Assembly: GCA_963836355.1 (NCBI GenBank)
Contig: CAWIJO010000004.1
Location: 129,171-193,170, forward strand
Length of the DNA: 64,000 nucleotides
Source: Palsa-506 sp963836355
GTDB lineage: Bacteria > Actinomycetota > Actinomycetes > Streptosporangiales > Streptosporangiaceae
Reading direction: 5' to 3'
In this document: positions 26,941-36,700 of the stretch, one piece after another
Layout: each line of letters begins with the position of its first letter
How positions within the stretch are numbered: the stretch's first letter is position 1
Made by a program: the position numbers and the translations under genes
Notes under the pieces: model-generated
Told to the model about the DNA's origin: nothing
The model's database searches: none
The model's input: the letters and a program-made list of their open reading frames with translations, nothing else

Positions 26941-27012
26941 CTGCGGGCGGGCCCGGACCGGCGGGCGGGCCGACGGCTGCGGGCGGGCCCGGACCGGCGG
27001 GCGGGCCGACGG
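26941..27012. repeat. Two perfect 36-bp tandem copies upstream of mrdA
   Basis: Positions 26941-26976 and 26977-27012 are identical GC-only-type units (starting CTGCGGGCGGGCCCGGACCG), with a partial third copy before them. They end about 35 bp before the mrdA start. Confidence 0.85.
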
Positions 27013-27045
27013 CGGCAGCGGCGCCCGGGGCGCCGGGGGGCCGCG

Positions 27046-29144
27046 GTGATTCCGGCGTCCCGGCGGCGCCTGGTCGTGCTGTACTTCATCGTGGCCGCGC
27101 TGCTGATCGGGCTAGGCGGCCGGGTCTGGTACTTGCAGGTGATGACCGGCACCGCCTACGCCAGCCTGGCAAAGCAGGACCAGGTCAGGAAGGTGATCGT
27201 GCCGCCGGTCCGCGGCCAGATCCTGGACGACGTAGGTACCCCGCTGGTGAAGAACCGCTCGTCGCTTGTGGTCTCGGTGAACATGTCGGTGGTGGGCCGG
27301 CAGGCCGATGGCGGCGATCCCGAGCTGCGCAGGCTGGCCCGCCTGCTCGGCATCCCCGCCAAGGTGATGCTCAGGAAGGTCCGGCTCTGCACCGCCGGGG
27401 TGCCCAGGCCGTGCTGGGCGGGCTCGCCGTACCAGCCGATACCGGTGGCCGAGCGGGTGCCGAGCCGCATTGCCGTACAGGTGCTGGAGAGCCGCCGGGA
27501 ATACCCCGGCGTAACCGCGCAGGTCCAGCCGGTGATCAGCTATCCGGGGCCGGTCGGCTCGGCCGCCGCGCAGGTACTCGGATACCTGCAGCCGATCACC
27601 CCGCAGGAGGTAAAGCGGCGGCATCTGACGGTCACCGGGTTCTCCGGCGTGGATCTCGTCGGGCAATCCGGCCTTGAGGCGCAGTACGACCGGCAGCTTC
27701 GCGGCAAGGCGGGAACCCAGGAAGTATCGGTCAACGCCGCCGGGGACGTCACCGGCACCATCAGGCAGACCCGGCCGAAGGTCGGCGATACCCTGGTGAC
27801 CAGCATCAACGCCAGGGTGCAAACCGATACCGAGCGGGCGCTCGCCGCCGCGATCCGCAAGACGCAGGCGGTCGCCAGTCCTGGCGCCAACACCGGCGCG
27901 GCGGTGGTGATGAGCACCAAGGGCCGGGTTATCGCGATGGCCAGCTACCCAACCTACAACCCCCGGATCTGGCCGGCGGCATCTCCAGCCGGGACTTCAG
28001 CCGCCTGTTCGGCCGCAAGGACTCCGAGCCGATACTCAACCGGGCGACCCAGGGCCAGTACGCTCCCGGCTCGACCTGGAAGGTGACCTCAGCCGCGGCC
28101 GCGGTGGCGGCAGGCTACAGCCTGGGCGGGCCGTACGCGTGCCCTGGCTCGGTGACCATCGGCGGGCGCGTTTTCAACAATGACAACCCGTCGAATTCCG
28201 GTGACATGAGCCTGCATCAGGCACTGGTGGTCTCCTGCGACACGGTGTTCTACGAGCTCGCCTACGATATCTGGCTAAAAGACCGCCGGAACGCCAATAC
28301 GGTCACCACGGCCAGCGCGCCCGTGCAGGAAATGCAGAAGATGGAACTCGGCTGGGGTTTCGGCAAGAGCACCGGGGTGGACCTGCCAGAAGAAAGCAGC
28401 GGGACGGTTCCTACCCGTTCCTGGCTTTATTACTTCTACCGGCAGTACAAGGACTTCTGGTGCAAGAACGGCCGGCCCAACGGCAGCTACCTGCAGCAGA
28501 TCGAATACGACGATTGCCAGACCGGCAATATATGGACTCCCGGCCAGGCAGTGAATGCCGCTATTGGCCAGGGATATGTGACGGTAACGCCGCTGCAGCT
28601 GGCGCGGGCCTACGTCGCGCTGGCCAACGGCGGTACCCTGTACAGCCCGCGGATCGGCGAGGCGCTGATCAGCCCGGCCGGGAAGGTCGTCCGGCGGATC
28701 ACCCCGCCGGTCACCGGTCACCTGCCCGTTTCCAGGGGAGTGCTCGGCTACATCAGGAACGCGCTCGCCGACGTCATCACCCAGGGCACCGGCGCCCCGG
28801 CATTCGGCGGGTTCCCGCTCAGCAAGCTGCAGATCGCGGGCAAGACGGGCACGGCGCAGGTCGAGGGCAAGGTGGCCACCTCGGTGTTCGCGTCCTTCGC
28901 GCCGCTGCATCACCCGAAATACGTGGTGGTCATGATGATCCCCGACGCCGGCTTCGGCGCCGACGTCTCGGCTCCGGCGGTGCGGCAGATCTGGGACGAC
29001 ATCTACGGGCTGGAAGGTCACCATGCGGCGCTGCCCCGGGGGCGGCTGCCCGGCCTGCCGAAGGTCACGGCGACGGGTCACGTCGTCCCGCCCGCTGGCT
29101 TCGGGGGGCACCAGCCAAGAGCTTCCTCGGGGCACCAGCCATGA
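27046..29144 (+). pseudogene. mrdA: Penicillin-binding protein 2 (peptidoglycan transpeptidase), one-base frameshift
   Basis: Elongation-specific class B PBP that cross-links lateral wall peptidoglycan with RodA. The first frame (GTG 27046) covers the N-terminal membrane anchor (RRRLVVLYFIVAALLIGLGGRVWYLQV) and dimerisation domain. The second frame carries the transpeptidase: SxxK as GSTWK, the SxN-equivalent SCD in VVSCDTVFYELA, and KTG in AGKTGTAQVEG. The frames meet near 27970-27975, where SYPTYNPRIW in frame one should continue as a GGISSRDFSRLFG segment in the other frame. One missing G after TGG would explain it. The catalytic half has no plausible start of its own. The stop at 29142-29144 overlaps an ATG of the downstream repeat array. 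Confidence 0.88.
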
Positions 29145-29239
29145 GCTTCCTCGGGGCACCAGCCATGAGCTTCCTCGGGGCACCAGCCATGATCTTCCTC
29201 GGGGCACCAGCCATGAGCTTCCGGGGGGGCCAGCCATGA
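29141..29239 (+). CDS. Possible 32-residue repeat peptide in the mrdA-rodA stop-start ladder
   Basis: ATG 29141 overlaps the mrdA stop as ATGA. It opens a 32-codon frame made of three MSFLGAPA-type units and a final MSFRGGQP, and its own stop (29237-29239) overlaps ATG 29236. It may be translated only as a relay for re-initiation, and the peptide itself need not have a function. Nothing else supports it as a gene. Confidence 0.3.
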   Translation: MSFLGAPAMSFLGAPAMIFLGAPAMSFRGGQP

Positions 29240-29262
29240 GCTTCCGGGGGGGCCAGCCATGA
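29236..29262 (+). CDS. Possible 8-residue leader peptide overlapping the rodA start
   Basis: ATG 29236 opens MSFRGGQP and stops at TGA 29260-29262, which overlaps the rodA ATG at 29259. It is the last step of the chain of ATGA overlaps from mrdA to rodA. Too short to judge as a protein; listed because it decides how rodA can be translated. Confidence 0.25.
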   Translation: MSFRGGQP

Positions 29263-30575
29263 GCTTCCCGCGCATCCCGGCGGGCCTGCGGGACCGGCGC
29301 CGGGCACCATACCGCGGCCTGGCCCCGGTTCGCCCGGCCGGCCTGCGCCCGCGCGGCCTGCCCGCAGCAGGCAGCGGCCCGGCCGGCCTGCGGGCCGCAG
29401 GCGGCGCGGGCTCGTCCTGGCAGCACGCGTCCATGCCCCGGCGCGCGGCGGCCAGGTGCGCACCGCTGCGGCGGCTCGACTGGATCCTGCTGGCCGCCGT
29501 CCTTGGCCTCGGCCTGATGGGCACGCTGCTGGTCTGGTCGGCCACCCAGCCCGCGCTGCTGCAGGCGGGCGCCGACCCGCGGACCTACCTGAAGAAGCAG
29601 CTGCTGAACATCGGGCTCGGGGTCATCTTGATGCTGGTGGTGGCCACGCTGGGCAACCGGCAGCTCCGGCTGTACGCCCCGGTCCTCTACGGCCTGTCCT
29701 GCCTCGGCCTGCTCATCGTGCTCACGCCGCTCGGCAGCGTGGTGAACGGCGCGCAATCCTGGATATCGCTGCCCGGCGGCTTCCAGATCGAGCCGTCCGA
29801 GTTTGCCAAGCTCGCGATAATCCTGGTCGCTGCCATGATCCTCGGCGAGCTGCGGCAGGGCGAGCAGCGACCGCGGCTGCGGGCGGTCGCGGGCGCTGTC
29901 GCCTGCTCGGCAGTGCCGTTCACGCTCGTGGTGCTGCAGCCCGACCTCGGCGTGACCATCCTGATGGGTACGCTGCTGGCGGGCATGATCGCGCTGTCTG
30001 GGATCCGGCTGCGCTGGCTGGCCGGGCTGGCAGCGGCCGGGACGGCGGCCGCGGTCGCCGCCGTCAACCTGCACCTGCTCAAGGCCTACCAGGTCAGCCG
30101 GCTGACATCGTTCCTCAACCCGTCCGCCGACCCGCGCGGGACCGGGTACAGTGCCGCCCAGTCGAAGATCGCGATCGGCTCCGGCGGACTGTACGGCCAC
30201 GGGCTTTTCCACGGCCCGCTCACCGCCGGGAACTTCGTTCCCGAGCAGCACACGGACTTCATCTTCTCGGTGGCCGGGGAGGAACTAGGCTTCGTCGGCG
30301 CGGCCGCGATCATCGCGCTGCTCGCCGTCGTCTTGCTCCGTGCGCTGCGCATCTCCGCCCAGGCGGACGACCAGTTCGGCATGCTGGTGGCCGCCGGGAT
30401 CACGATCTGGTTCGCCGTGCAGTCGTTCGTGAACATCGGCATGACGATCGGGATCACGCCGGTCACCGGGCTGCCGCTGCCGTTCGTGTCCTACGGCGGC
30501 TCGGCCATGTTCGCTGACATGATCGCGATCGGCGTCCTGCAGGTGGTCCGCCGGCACCAGTCGGTCTTCGGCTGA
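29259..30575 (+). CDS. rodA: RodA, SEDS-family peptidoglycan glycosyltransferase
   Basis: Polymerises lipid II into glycan strands with PBP2 during elongation. The 438-residue product has about ten membrane helices. SEDS signatures include GGFQIEPSEFAKLAIIL (about residue 175), the extracytoplasmic QPDLGVTILMG segment containing the catalytic Asp region, and FVPEQHTDFIFSVAGEELGF near residue 330. The first ~55 residues are a Pro/Arg/Gly-rich extension absent from most RodA proteins. The start codon lies in the last unit of the 24-bp array, and a downstream ATG (MPRRAAARCAPLRRLDW, 29433) is an alternative. Confidence 0.94.
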   Translation: MSFPRIPAGLRDRRRAPYRGLAPVRPAGLRPRGLPAAGSGPAGLRAAGGAGSSWQHASMPRRAAARCAPLRRLDWILLAAVLGLGLMGTLLVWSATQPALLQAGADPRTYLKKQLLNIGLGVILMLVVATLGNRQLRLYAPVLYGLSCLGLLIVLTPLGSVVNGAQSWISLPGGFQIEPSEFAKLAIILVAAMILGELRQGEQRPRLRAVAGAVACSAVPFTLVVLQPDLGVTILMGTLLAGMIALSGIRLRWLAGLAAAGTAAAVAAVNLHLLKAYQVSRLTSFLNPSADPRGTGYSAAQSKIAIGSGGLYGHGLFHGPLTAGNFVPEQHTDFIFSVAGEELGFVGAAAIIALLAVVLLRALRISAQADDQFGMLVAAGITIWFAVQSFVNIGMTIGITPVTGLPLPFVSYGGSAMFADMIAIGVLQVVRRHQSVFG

Positions 30576-30616
30576 CCGCTCGCAGCTCGCTTGCACTCCA
30601 TCGGTACCCTGGGTGA

Positions 30617-32680
30617 ATGTCTGCGGAGTCCGTCTACCCCCTGCTGGAACCGCTGCTCCCGCTGGTACGCAAGCCGGTCCAGTATGTCGGCGGCGAGCTG
30701 AACTCGGTTGTCAAGGACTGGGACGCGGCCGAGGTCCGGTGGGCGCTGATGTACCCGGACGCCTACGAGGTCGGCGCGGCGAACCAGGGTATCCAGATCC
30801 TCTACGAGGTGCTGAACGGCTGCGAAGGCGTGCTCGCCGAGCGCACCTACAGCGTCTGGCAGGACCTGGAGGCGCTGATGCGCGAGCATCAGGTGCCGCA
30901 GTTCACCGTGGACGCGCACCGGCCGGTGCGGGCGTTCGACGTGCTCGGCGTGAGCTTCGCGACCGAGCTCGGCTACACGAACCTGCTGACCGCGCTCGAC
31001 CTCGCCGGGATCCCGCTGAGCGCGGCCGACCGCGGCGCTGATGACCCGGTGGTACTGGCCGGCGGGCACGCGGCGTTCAACCCGGAGCCGATCGCCGAGT
31101 TCATCGACGGCGCCGTGCTTGGCGACGGCGAGCAGGTGGTGCTCGGCATCACCGCGTTGATCAGGGAATGGAAGCGGGCCGGGCGGCCGGACGGCCGGGA
31201 CGGCCTGCTGCTGAGCCTGGCCGCGGCCGGCGGGGTGTACGTGCCGCGCTTCTACGACGTCGACTACCGCCCGGACGGGCAGATCAGCCGGGTAACGCCG
31301 AACCGGCGCGGCGTGCCGCGGGCCGTCGCCAAGCACACCGTGATGGACCTTGACGCCTGGCCGTACCCGGCCAAGCCGCTGGTGCCGCTGGCCGAGACGG
31401 TGCATGAGCGGTTCAGCGTGGAAATCTTCCGCGGCTGCACCAGGGGCTGCCGGTTCTGCCAGGCCGGGATGATCACCCGCCCGGTCCGCGAGCGGTCAGT
31501 CACCACGATCGGCGACATGGTCGCCACGGGCCTGGCCGAGAGCGGGTTCGGTGAGGTAGGGCTGCTGTCGCTGTCCAGCGCCGACCACAGCGAGATTAAC
31601 GAGATCGCCACCGGGCTGGCCGACCAGTACGCGGGCACCAACACCGGGCTGTCGCTGCCCTCCACCCGCGTTGACGCGTTCAACGTCACGCTGGCCAACG
31701 AGCTGAGCAGGAACGGCCGGCGCTCCGGGCTGACCTTCGCCCCGGAAGGCGGCACCGACCGGATCCGCAAGGTGATCAACAAGATGGTCACCGAGGAAGA
31801 CCTGATCAAGACCGTCACCACGGCCTACGCCAACGGCTGGCGCCAGGTGAAGCTCTACTTCATGTGCGGCCTGCCGACCGAGACCGACGAGGACGTGCTG
31901 GCCATCGCCCGGGTCGCGCAGCGGGTGATCGAGGCGGGCCGGAAGGCCACCGGCACCCGCGACATCCGCTGCACCGTATCGATCGGCGGGTTCGTGCCAA
32001 AGCCGCATACCCCGTTCCAGTGGGCGGCGCAGTGCGAGCACGAGACGGTCGATGCCCGGCTGCGGGCACTCGGCCAGGCGCTGCGGGCCAACCGGAACTA
32101 TGGCAAGGCGATCGGCTTCCGCTACCACGACGGCAGGCCGTCGGTCATCGAGGGACTGCTGTCCCGCGGGGATCGCCGGGTAGCGAGGGTGATCAGGGCC
32201 GCCTGGCGGGACGGCGCCAGGTTCGACGGGTGGAGCGAGCATTTCAGCTATGACCAGTGGGCGCGCTGCGCGGCCGAGGCGCTGGCCGCCGACGGCGTCG
32301 ACCTGGCCTGGTACACCACCAGGGAGCGCGGCTACGGCGAAGTGCTGCCCTGGGATCATCTCGATGCCGGGCTGGACCGGGACTGGCTCTGGCAGGATTG
32401 GCTGGCCGCCATCGACCCGTCCGGCGCGGCCGAGGTGGAGGACTGCCGCTGGACGCCGTGCTTCGAATGCGGTGTCTGCCCGGCGATGGGCACTGAGATC
32501 CAGACGGGCCCGACCGGGGCGAAGCTGCTGCCGATCGCCGTTGCCGCCGGACCCGCGGATGCGCGGCCATCAGGAGCCCCGGTGGCGCTGCCGGCCGCTG
32601 TCGCGGTAGCCGTCGCGCCCGGTGGCGGCAGTCTCCCCGGCCACCCCGTTAAAAATGCTGGCATCGAAGGCGGGGCATAG
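30617..32680 (+). CDS. TIGR03960-type B12-binding-domain/radical SAM protein
   Basis: This 687-residue protein has an N-terminal cobalamin-binding-like Rossmann region (residues about 35-190) and a radical SAM barrel whose cluster motif is GCTRGCRFCQAG (C-x3-C-x2-C, about residues 273-284). A C-terminal segment has a further Cys group (CFECGVCPAMG, about 617-627). The exact reaction is not established for the family. It is almost always paired with the TIGR03936 gene that follows immediately, and the two sit upstream of rne-rplU-rpmA, suggesting a role in RNA or ribosome modification. Confidence 0.92.
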   Translation: MSAESVYPLLEPLLPLVRKPVQYVGGELNSVVKDWDAAEVRWALMYPDAYEVGAANQGIQILYEVLNGCEGVLAERTYSVWQDLEALMREHQVPQFTVDAHRPVRAFDVLGVSFATELGYTNLLTALDLAGIPLSAADRGADDPVVLAGGHAAFNPEPIAEFIDGAVLGDGEQVVLGITALIREWKRAGRPDGRDGLLLSLAAAGGVYVPRFYDVDYRPDGQISRVTPNRRGVPRAVAKHTVMDLDAWPYPAKPLVPLAETVHERFSVEIFRGCTRGCRFCQAGMITRPVRERSVTTIGDMVATGLAESGFGEVGLLSLSSADHSEINEIATGLADQYAGTNTGLSLPSTRVDAFNVTLANELSRNGRRSGLTFAPEGGTDRIRKVINKMVTEEDLIKTVTTAYANGWRQVKLYFMCGLPTETDEDVLAIARVAQRVIEAGRKATGTRDIRCTVSIGGFVPKPHTPFQWAAQCEHETVDARLRALGQALRANRNYGKAIGFRYHDGRPSVIEGLLSRGDRRVARVIRAAWRDGARFDGWSEHFSYDQWARCAAEALAADGVDLAWYTTRERGYGEVLPWDHLDAGLDRDWLWQDWLAAIDPSGAAEVEDCRWTPCFECGVCPAMGTEIQTGPTGAKLLPIAVAAGPADARPSGAPVALPAAVAVAVAPGGGSLPGHPVKNAGIEGGA

Positions 32681-33796
32681 ATGGCTCGTGCCGCGCCAGC
32701 GGGCCCGCCGCCGGCGCCGGTCGCCCGGCGACTCGTCATCCGGTACGCTAAAAGAGGCAGGATGCGCTTCGCGAGCCATCGGGACGTCGCGCGCGCCGTC
32801 GAGCGGGGAGTACGAATCGCCGGATTGCCCATCGCCTTTTCGGCGGGGTTTTCTCCGCACCCGAAGATTTCTTACGCGGGGGGAGCGCAGACGGGCACCG
32901 CGAGCGAGGCTGAATACCTCGAGATTGCCCTGACAGCGCCGTGCGCAGCCGCCGAAGTGCAGGACCGGCTTGATGCTGCCCTGCCGAGCGGAATTGATGT
33001 GATTGACGTTTTCGAGATGACCGGCGCCCTGCCTGCGGGACTCGCTGGGGCTACTGGCGAGCAGGATCGCTCGGCTGCGGCGGCCGGCCCGCCCGCTGGC
33101 CGGCTGGATGCCTTGCGGCTTGAGGCATCCGACTGGGAGGTCGTCCTTCCCGGAGTGGCGCCCGGTGCCGCGGCCCGGGCCGTCGAGGTCTTCCTCGCGT
33201 CCGGCACCGCGGAAGTGGAACGCCTGACCAGTAAGGGAACCCGGCGGGTGGATGCCCGCGCAGCCGTCGTAAGGCTAGAGGTAGACCGGCGTGCCGCTGC
33301 AGGGCGAGACGCCACATGTGCGATACTTCGAATGGTTGTTCGGCAGATGACACCTGCCGTCCGGCCCGACGACATCCTGACCGCGCTCCGCCAGCTGGCG
33401 GCCCTCGCGCCATCGTCGCCCCCGCAGGTGACGCGGCTGGCGCAGGGGCCACTCGCCGTGCTGGCTGCGGCCGCACCGGCGCCCGCGCCCGGCCCGCCCG
33501 GGCCCGCGGGCGCCGCAGGCCAGTACGTGGCCGCGGCGGCGGGCGCTGCGCCGCCAGGTCGGCGCGCGGCACAGGGACAGGAAAAGACAACGCGCCCGGG
33601 ACCGGGGTCCGCCGCTCAGGGGGACACGGCACCAGCGAGCGCATACGACCAGCTCCCGCGTGGCGCGGAAGGTCCGGAGACGGACCTGCGCGCCCGGGAG
33701 CCTGACGGGAGAATGCCCGCATGCTCGAGATCGAGCCACAAGATAGAGAAACTGACAGTGACAGGCCAGCAAGTGCCGGCCAGTCCACGGAGATAA
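32681..33796 (+). CDS. TIGR03936/DUF2344 radical-SAM-associated protein
   Basis: ATG 32681 directly abuts the stop of the radical SAM gene, so the two are translationally coupled. Residues about 17-235 match the DUF2344 domain: RLVIRYAKRGRMRFASHRDVARAVERGVRIAGLPIAFSAGFSPHPKISYAG. The remaining ~135 residues are Ala/Pro/Gly-rich and low-complexity. The 3' end overlaps the rne start by 76 bp in another frame, so part of the tail may be less constrained. It presumably acts as partner of the upstream enzyme. Confidence 0.88.
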   Translation: MARAAPAGPPPAPVARRLVIRYAKRGRMRFASHRDVARAVERGVRIAGLPIAFSAGFSPHPKISYAGGAQTGTASEAEYLEIALTAPCAAAEVQDRLDAALPSGIDVIDVFEMTGALPAGLAGATGEQDRSAAAAGPPAGRLDALRLEASDWEVVLPGVAPGAAARAVEVFLASGTAEVERLTSKGTRRVDARAAVVRLEVDRRAAAGRDATCAILRMVVRQMTPAVRPDDILTALRQLAALAPSSPPQVTRLAQGPLAVLAAAAPAPAPGPPGPAGAAGQYVAAAAGAAPPGRRAAQGQEKTTRPGPGSAAQGDTAPASAYDQLPRGAEGPETDLRAREPDGRMPACSRSSHKIEKLTVTGQQVPASPRR

Positions 33797-36700
33797 CAGG
33801 AAGCCAGTCCACCGGGGACGGCGGTGCGGCAGGCAGCACCGGCCGGGCCGGCCGGGGCGGCAACCGGGGACTGCTGCGCCGGGCCCGCCGCGCCGTGACC
33901 AGGCCAGCCAGCCAGCCAGCCACGGACCAGCAGGCCGCCCAGCCGGATCCGGCATCCGCGCCGCAGGTCGGCCGGACCGCGCAGCCGCAGCCAGCGGCAG
34001 CGCCAGACTCGCCGTCGGCCGTGCCGCCGGTGGTGATGCCGCCGGTTACCGCCGCGCCCGGGTCCCGCGGGACCCGGGCGGCCGGCGTGCTGGCCCCCGT
34101 TCCCGCGCCGGAGTTCAGCCCCACTGCCGCGCCTGCCGCGCCCGCCGCCGGCTTCCAGCCGCCACTAGTGATCTTCCAGGCACCGGAGCTAGGCAGCGGC
34201 CAGGGCGGCAGCGGCCAGGGCGGCGGCCAGGGCAGCGGTCGGCGCAAGGCTGCCGCGGCGGACCCGGAGCAGGCCGCCGGGCCGGACGGGGCCGGGCAGG
34301 CCGGATCGCCGGACGCGGAGCACGAGGGCGAGGATGATGCCGGGGCCCCGGCGGGCAAGCGCAGGCGCCGGGGCAGCCGCAGCCACAGCAAGGGCCGTGC
34401 CGTCGGCGGCGACGCCGACGACAGCGGCGAGCAGGCCGCGCCCGCGGGCGCGGACGACGACGCTCGTGCCCGCGGCCGGCGGCAGCAGGCCGATGCGGAG
34501 GTCGGCGACGAGGGCGACGACAGCGACGACGAGAACGGCGACGGGGCTGGCGCGCCCGCCCGCCGCAGGCGCCGCAGGCGGCGCACCGGGACCACGGCGG
34601 ATGCCGAGTCCCGGGCGCCCGACGACCCGCCGAACACCGTCGTGCATGTGCGCGCTGCCCGCGGCGCCGCGGCCGACGAGCCGTCCGGCGACGTCAAGGG
34701 CGTGCGCGGCTCGACCCGGCTGGAGGCCAAGCGGCAGCGGCGGCGGGAGGGCCGCGAGTCGGGCCGCCGCCGTCCGCCGGTGATCACCGAGTCCGAGTTC
34801 CTCGCCCGGCGCGAGGCCGTCGACCGGGTCATGGTCGTCCGGCAGCACGGCGAGCGAACCCAGATAGCGGTCCTGGAGGACGGCGTCCTGGTCGAGCACT
34901 ACGTGGACAAGGCCAGCCACCAGTCCTACGTCGGCAACGTCTACCTGGGCAAGGTGCAGAACGTGCTGCCCTCGATGGAGGCGGCGTTCGTCGACATTGG
35001 CAAGGGCCGGAACGCGGTGCTGTATGCCGGCGAGGTCAACTTCGACGCCAGCGGGCTGGAGGGCGAGTCCAAGCGGATCGAGTCCGCGCTCAAGTCGGGC
35101 CAGTCGATCCTCGTGCAGGTGACCAAGGATCCGATCGGCCACAAGGGCGCCAGGCTTACCAGCCAGGTCAGCCTGCCCGGCCGCTACCTGGTCTACGTGC
35201 CCGGCTCGGGGATGACCGGGATCAGCAGGAAGCTGCCAGACACCGAGCGGACCCGGCTCAAGCAGATCCTGAAGAAGGTCATGCCGGAGAACGCCGGGGT
35301 GATCGTCCGGACGGCCGCCGAGGGAGCCGCCGAGGAGGAGTTGGCACAGGACGTCGCCAGGCTCTCAGCGCAGTGGGAGGCCATCGAGCAGAAGGCAAAG
35401 ACGGCGTCGGCCCCCGCACTGCTTTACAGCGAGCCTGATCTCACCATCAGGGTAGTCAGGGATATTTTTAACGAGGACTTCGCCAGCTTGGTGATTTCCA
35501 GTGATGGCGAATGGGACATGGTGGATGAGTACGTCCGCTACGTCGCGCCGCATCTCGCTGACCGGCTCAGCCGCTGGGACAGTGACCAGGACGTGTTCGC
35601 CGCGTACCGGATCGACGAGCAGATCGCCAAGGCGCTGGACCGCAAGGTCTGGCTGCCGAGTGGCGGCTCGCTGGTGATCGACGCGACCGAGGCGATGACC
35701 GTCATCGACGTGAACACCGGCAAGTTCACCGGGCACGGCGGCAACCTGGAGCAGACCGTCACCCGCAACAACCTGGAGGCTGCTGAGGAGATCGTCCGGC
35801 AACTCCGGCTGCGGGACGTGGGCGGCATCATTGTCATCGACTTCATCGACATGGTGCTGGAAAGCAACAGGGATCTGGTGCTAAGGCGGCTGCTCGAATG
35901 CCTCGCCCGGGACCGCACCAAGCACCAGGTGGCCGAGGTCACCTCGCTGGGCCTGGTGCAGATGACCCGCAAACGGGTCGGGTCCGGGCTGCTTGAGGCG
36001 TTCTCGGTGCCGTGCGAACATTGCAACGGGCGCGGCGTGCTCGTGTCACTTGAGCCGGTTGATCACACGCCGGCGTCCGGCCAGCGCGGCCGCCCGGTCG
36101 ACGACGACCGGCCGGCCGGCGCCGACGGCCAGGGCCGGAACGGCCGCCGCGGCGGGCGCGGTTCCGGTGGCTCAGGCGGCTCCGGGCGGGGCCGTCGGGG
36201 CGACCAGGCAGTGGCCGGCCCAGCGGAAGTAGCGGAGCAGGCGGCCAGGGATACGGCTGTTCAGGCGGCGGCTGCGGGTGCCGGGCTGGCCGCGGGCGAC
36301 GGCGCGGCCGGCCGGGCAGCCGATGCCGGAGCCGACGTCGCGGCAGACGCTGCGGCAGACGCCGCCGCAGCGGCCGCGGCCGGTAGCGGCGGCGCGGCTG
36401 ACCAGGCGGTGGCCGATGTGCCACCGCCGGCCGTGCAGCCTGCCAGGCCCGCCGGCCCGGTGGTCACCGTTGGCCCTGTGCTGGTCAGCGGTGCGCCGGC
36501 CGGAGCGAGCAGCGCGGCGCCGGCGGCAGGCGCGGTGGCTGCGAGCGCGGCTGAAGCCGGCCGCGTCGGCGCGGCGGACGACGATCCAGCCGAGACCAAG
36601 CGCCCGGCGGCCCGAAGGCGGCGGCGGGCGGCGCCTGCCGCGCAAGCACCGGAGCCGGCTGCGGAGACCAGCCAGCCGGCTGCGGAGACCAGCCAGCCGG

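Larger units (their letters stand above)
29105..29270 (+). repeat. 24-bp tandem array with an ATG in almost every unit, between mrdA and rodA
   Basis: The unit GGGGCACCAGCCATGAGCTT + CCTC repeats from 29105: five 24-bp copies (the first has AAG instead of ATG, the fourth ATGATC), then two shortened or changed 23-bp copies (GGGGGGGCCAGCCATGAGCTTCCG type), the last leading into the rodA start. ATGs fall at 29141, 29165, 29189, 29213, 29236 and 29259. Confidence 0.95.

Noticed and set aside
28275..30251. 658-codon minus-strand frame
   Set aside because: Antisense to mrdA/rodA, both clearly identified on the plus strand.
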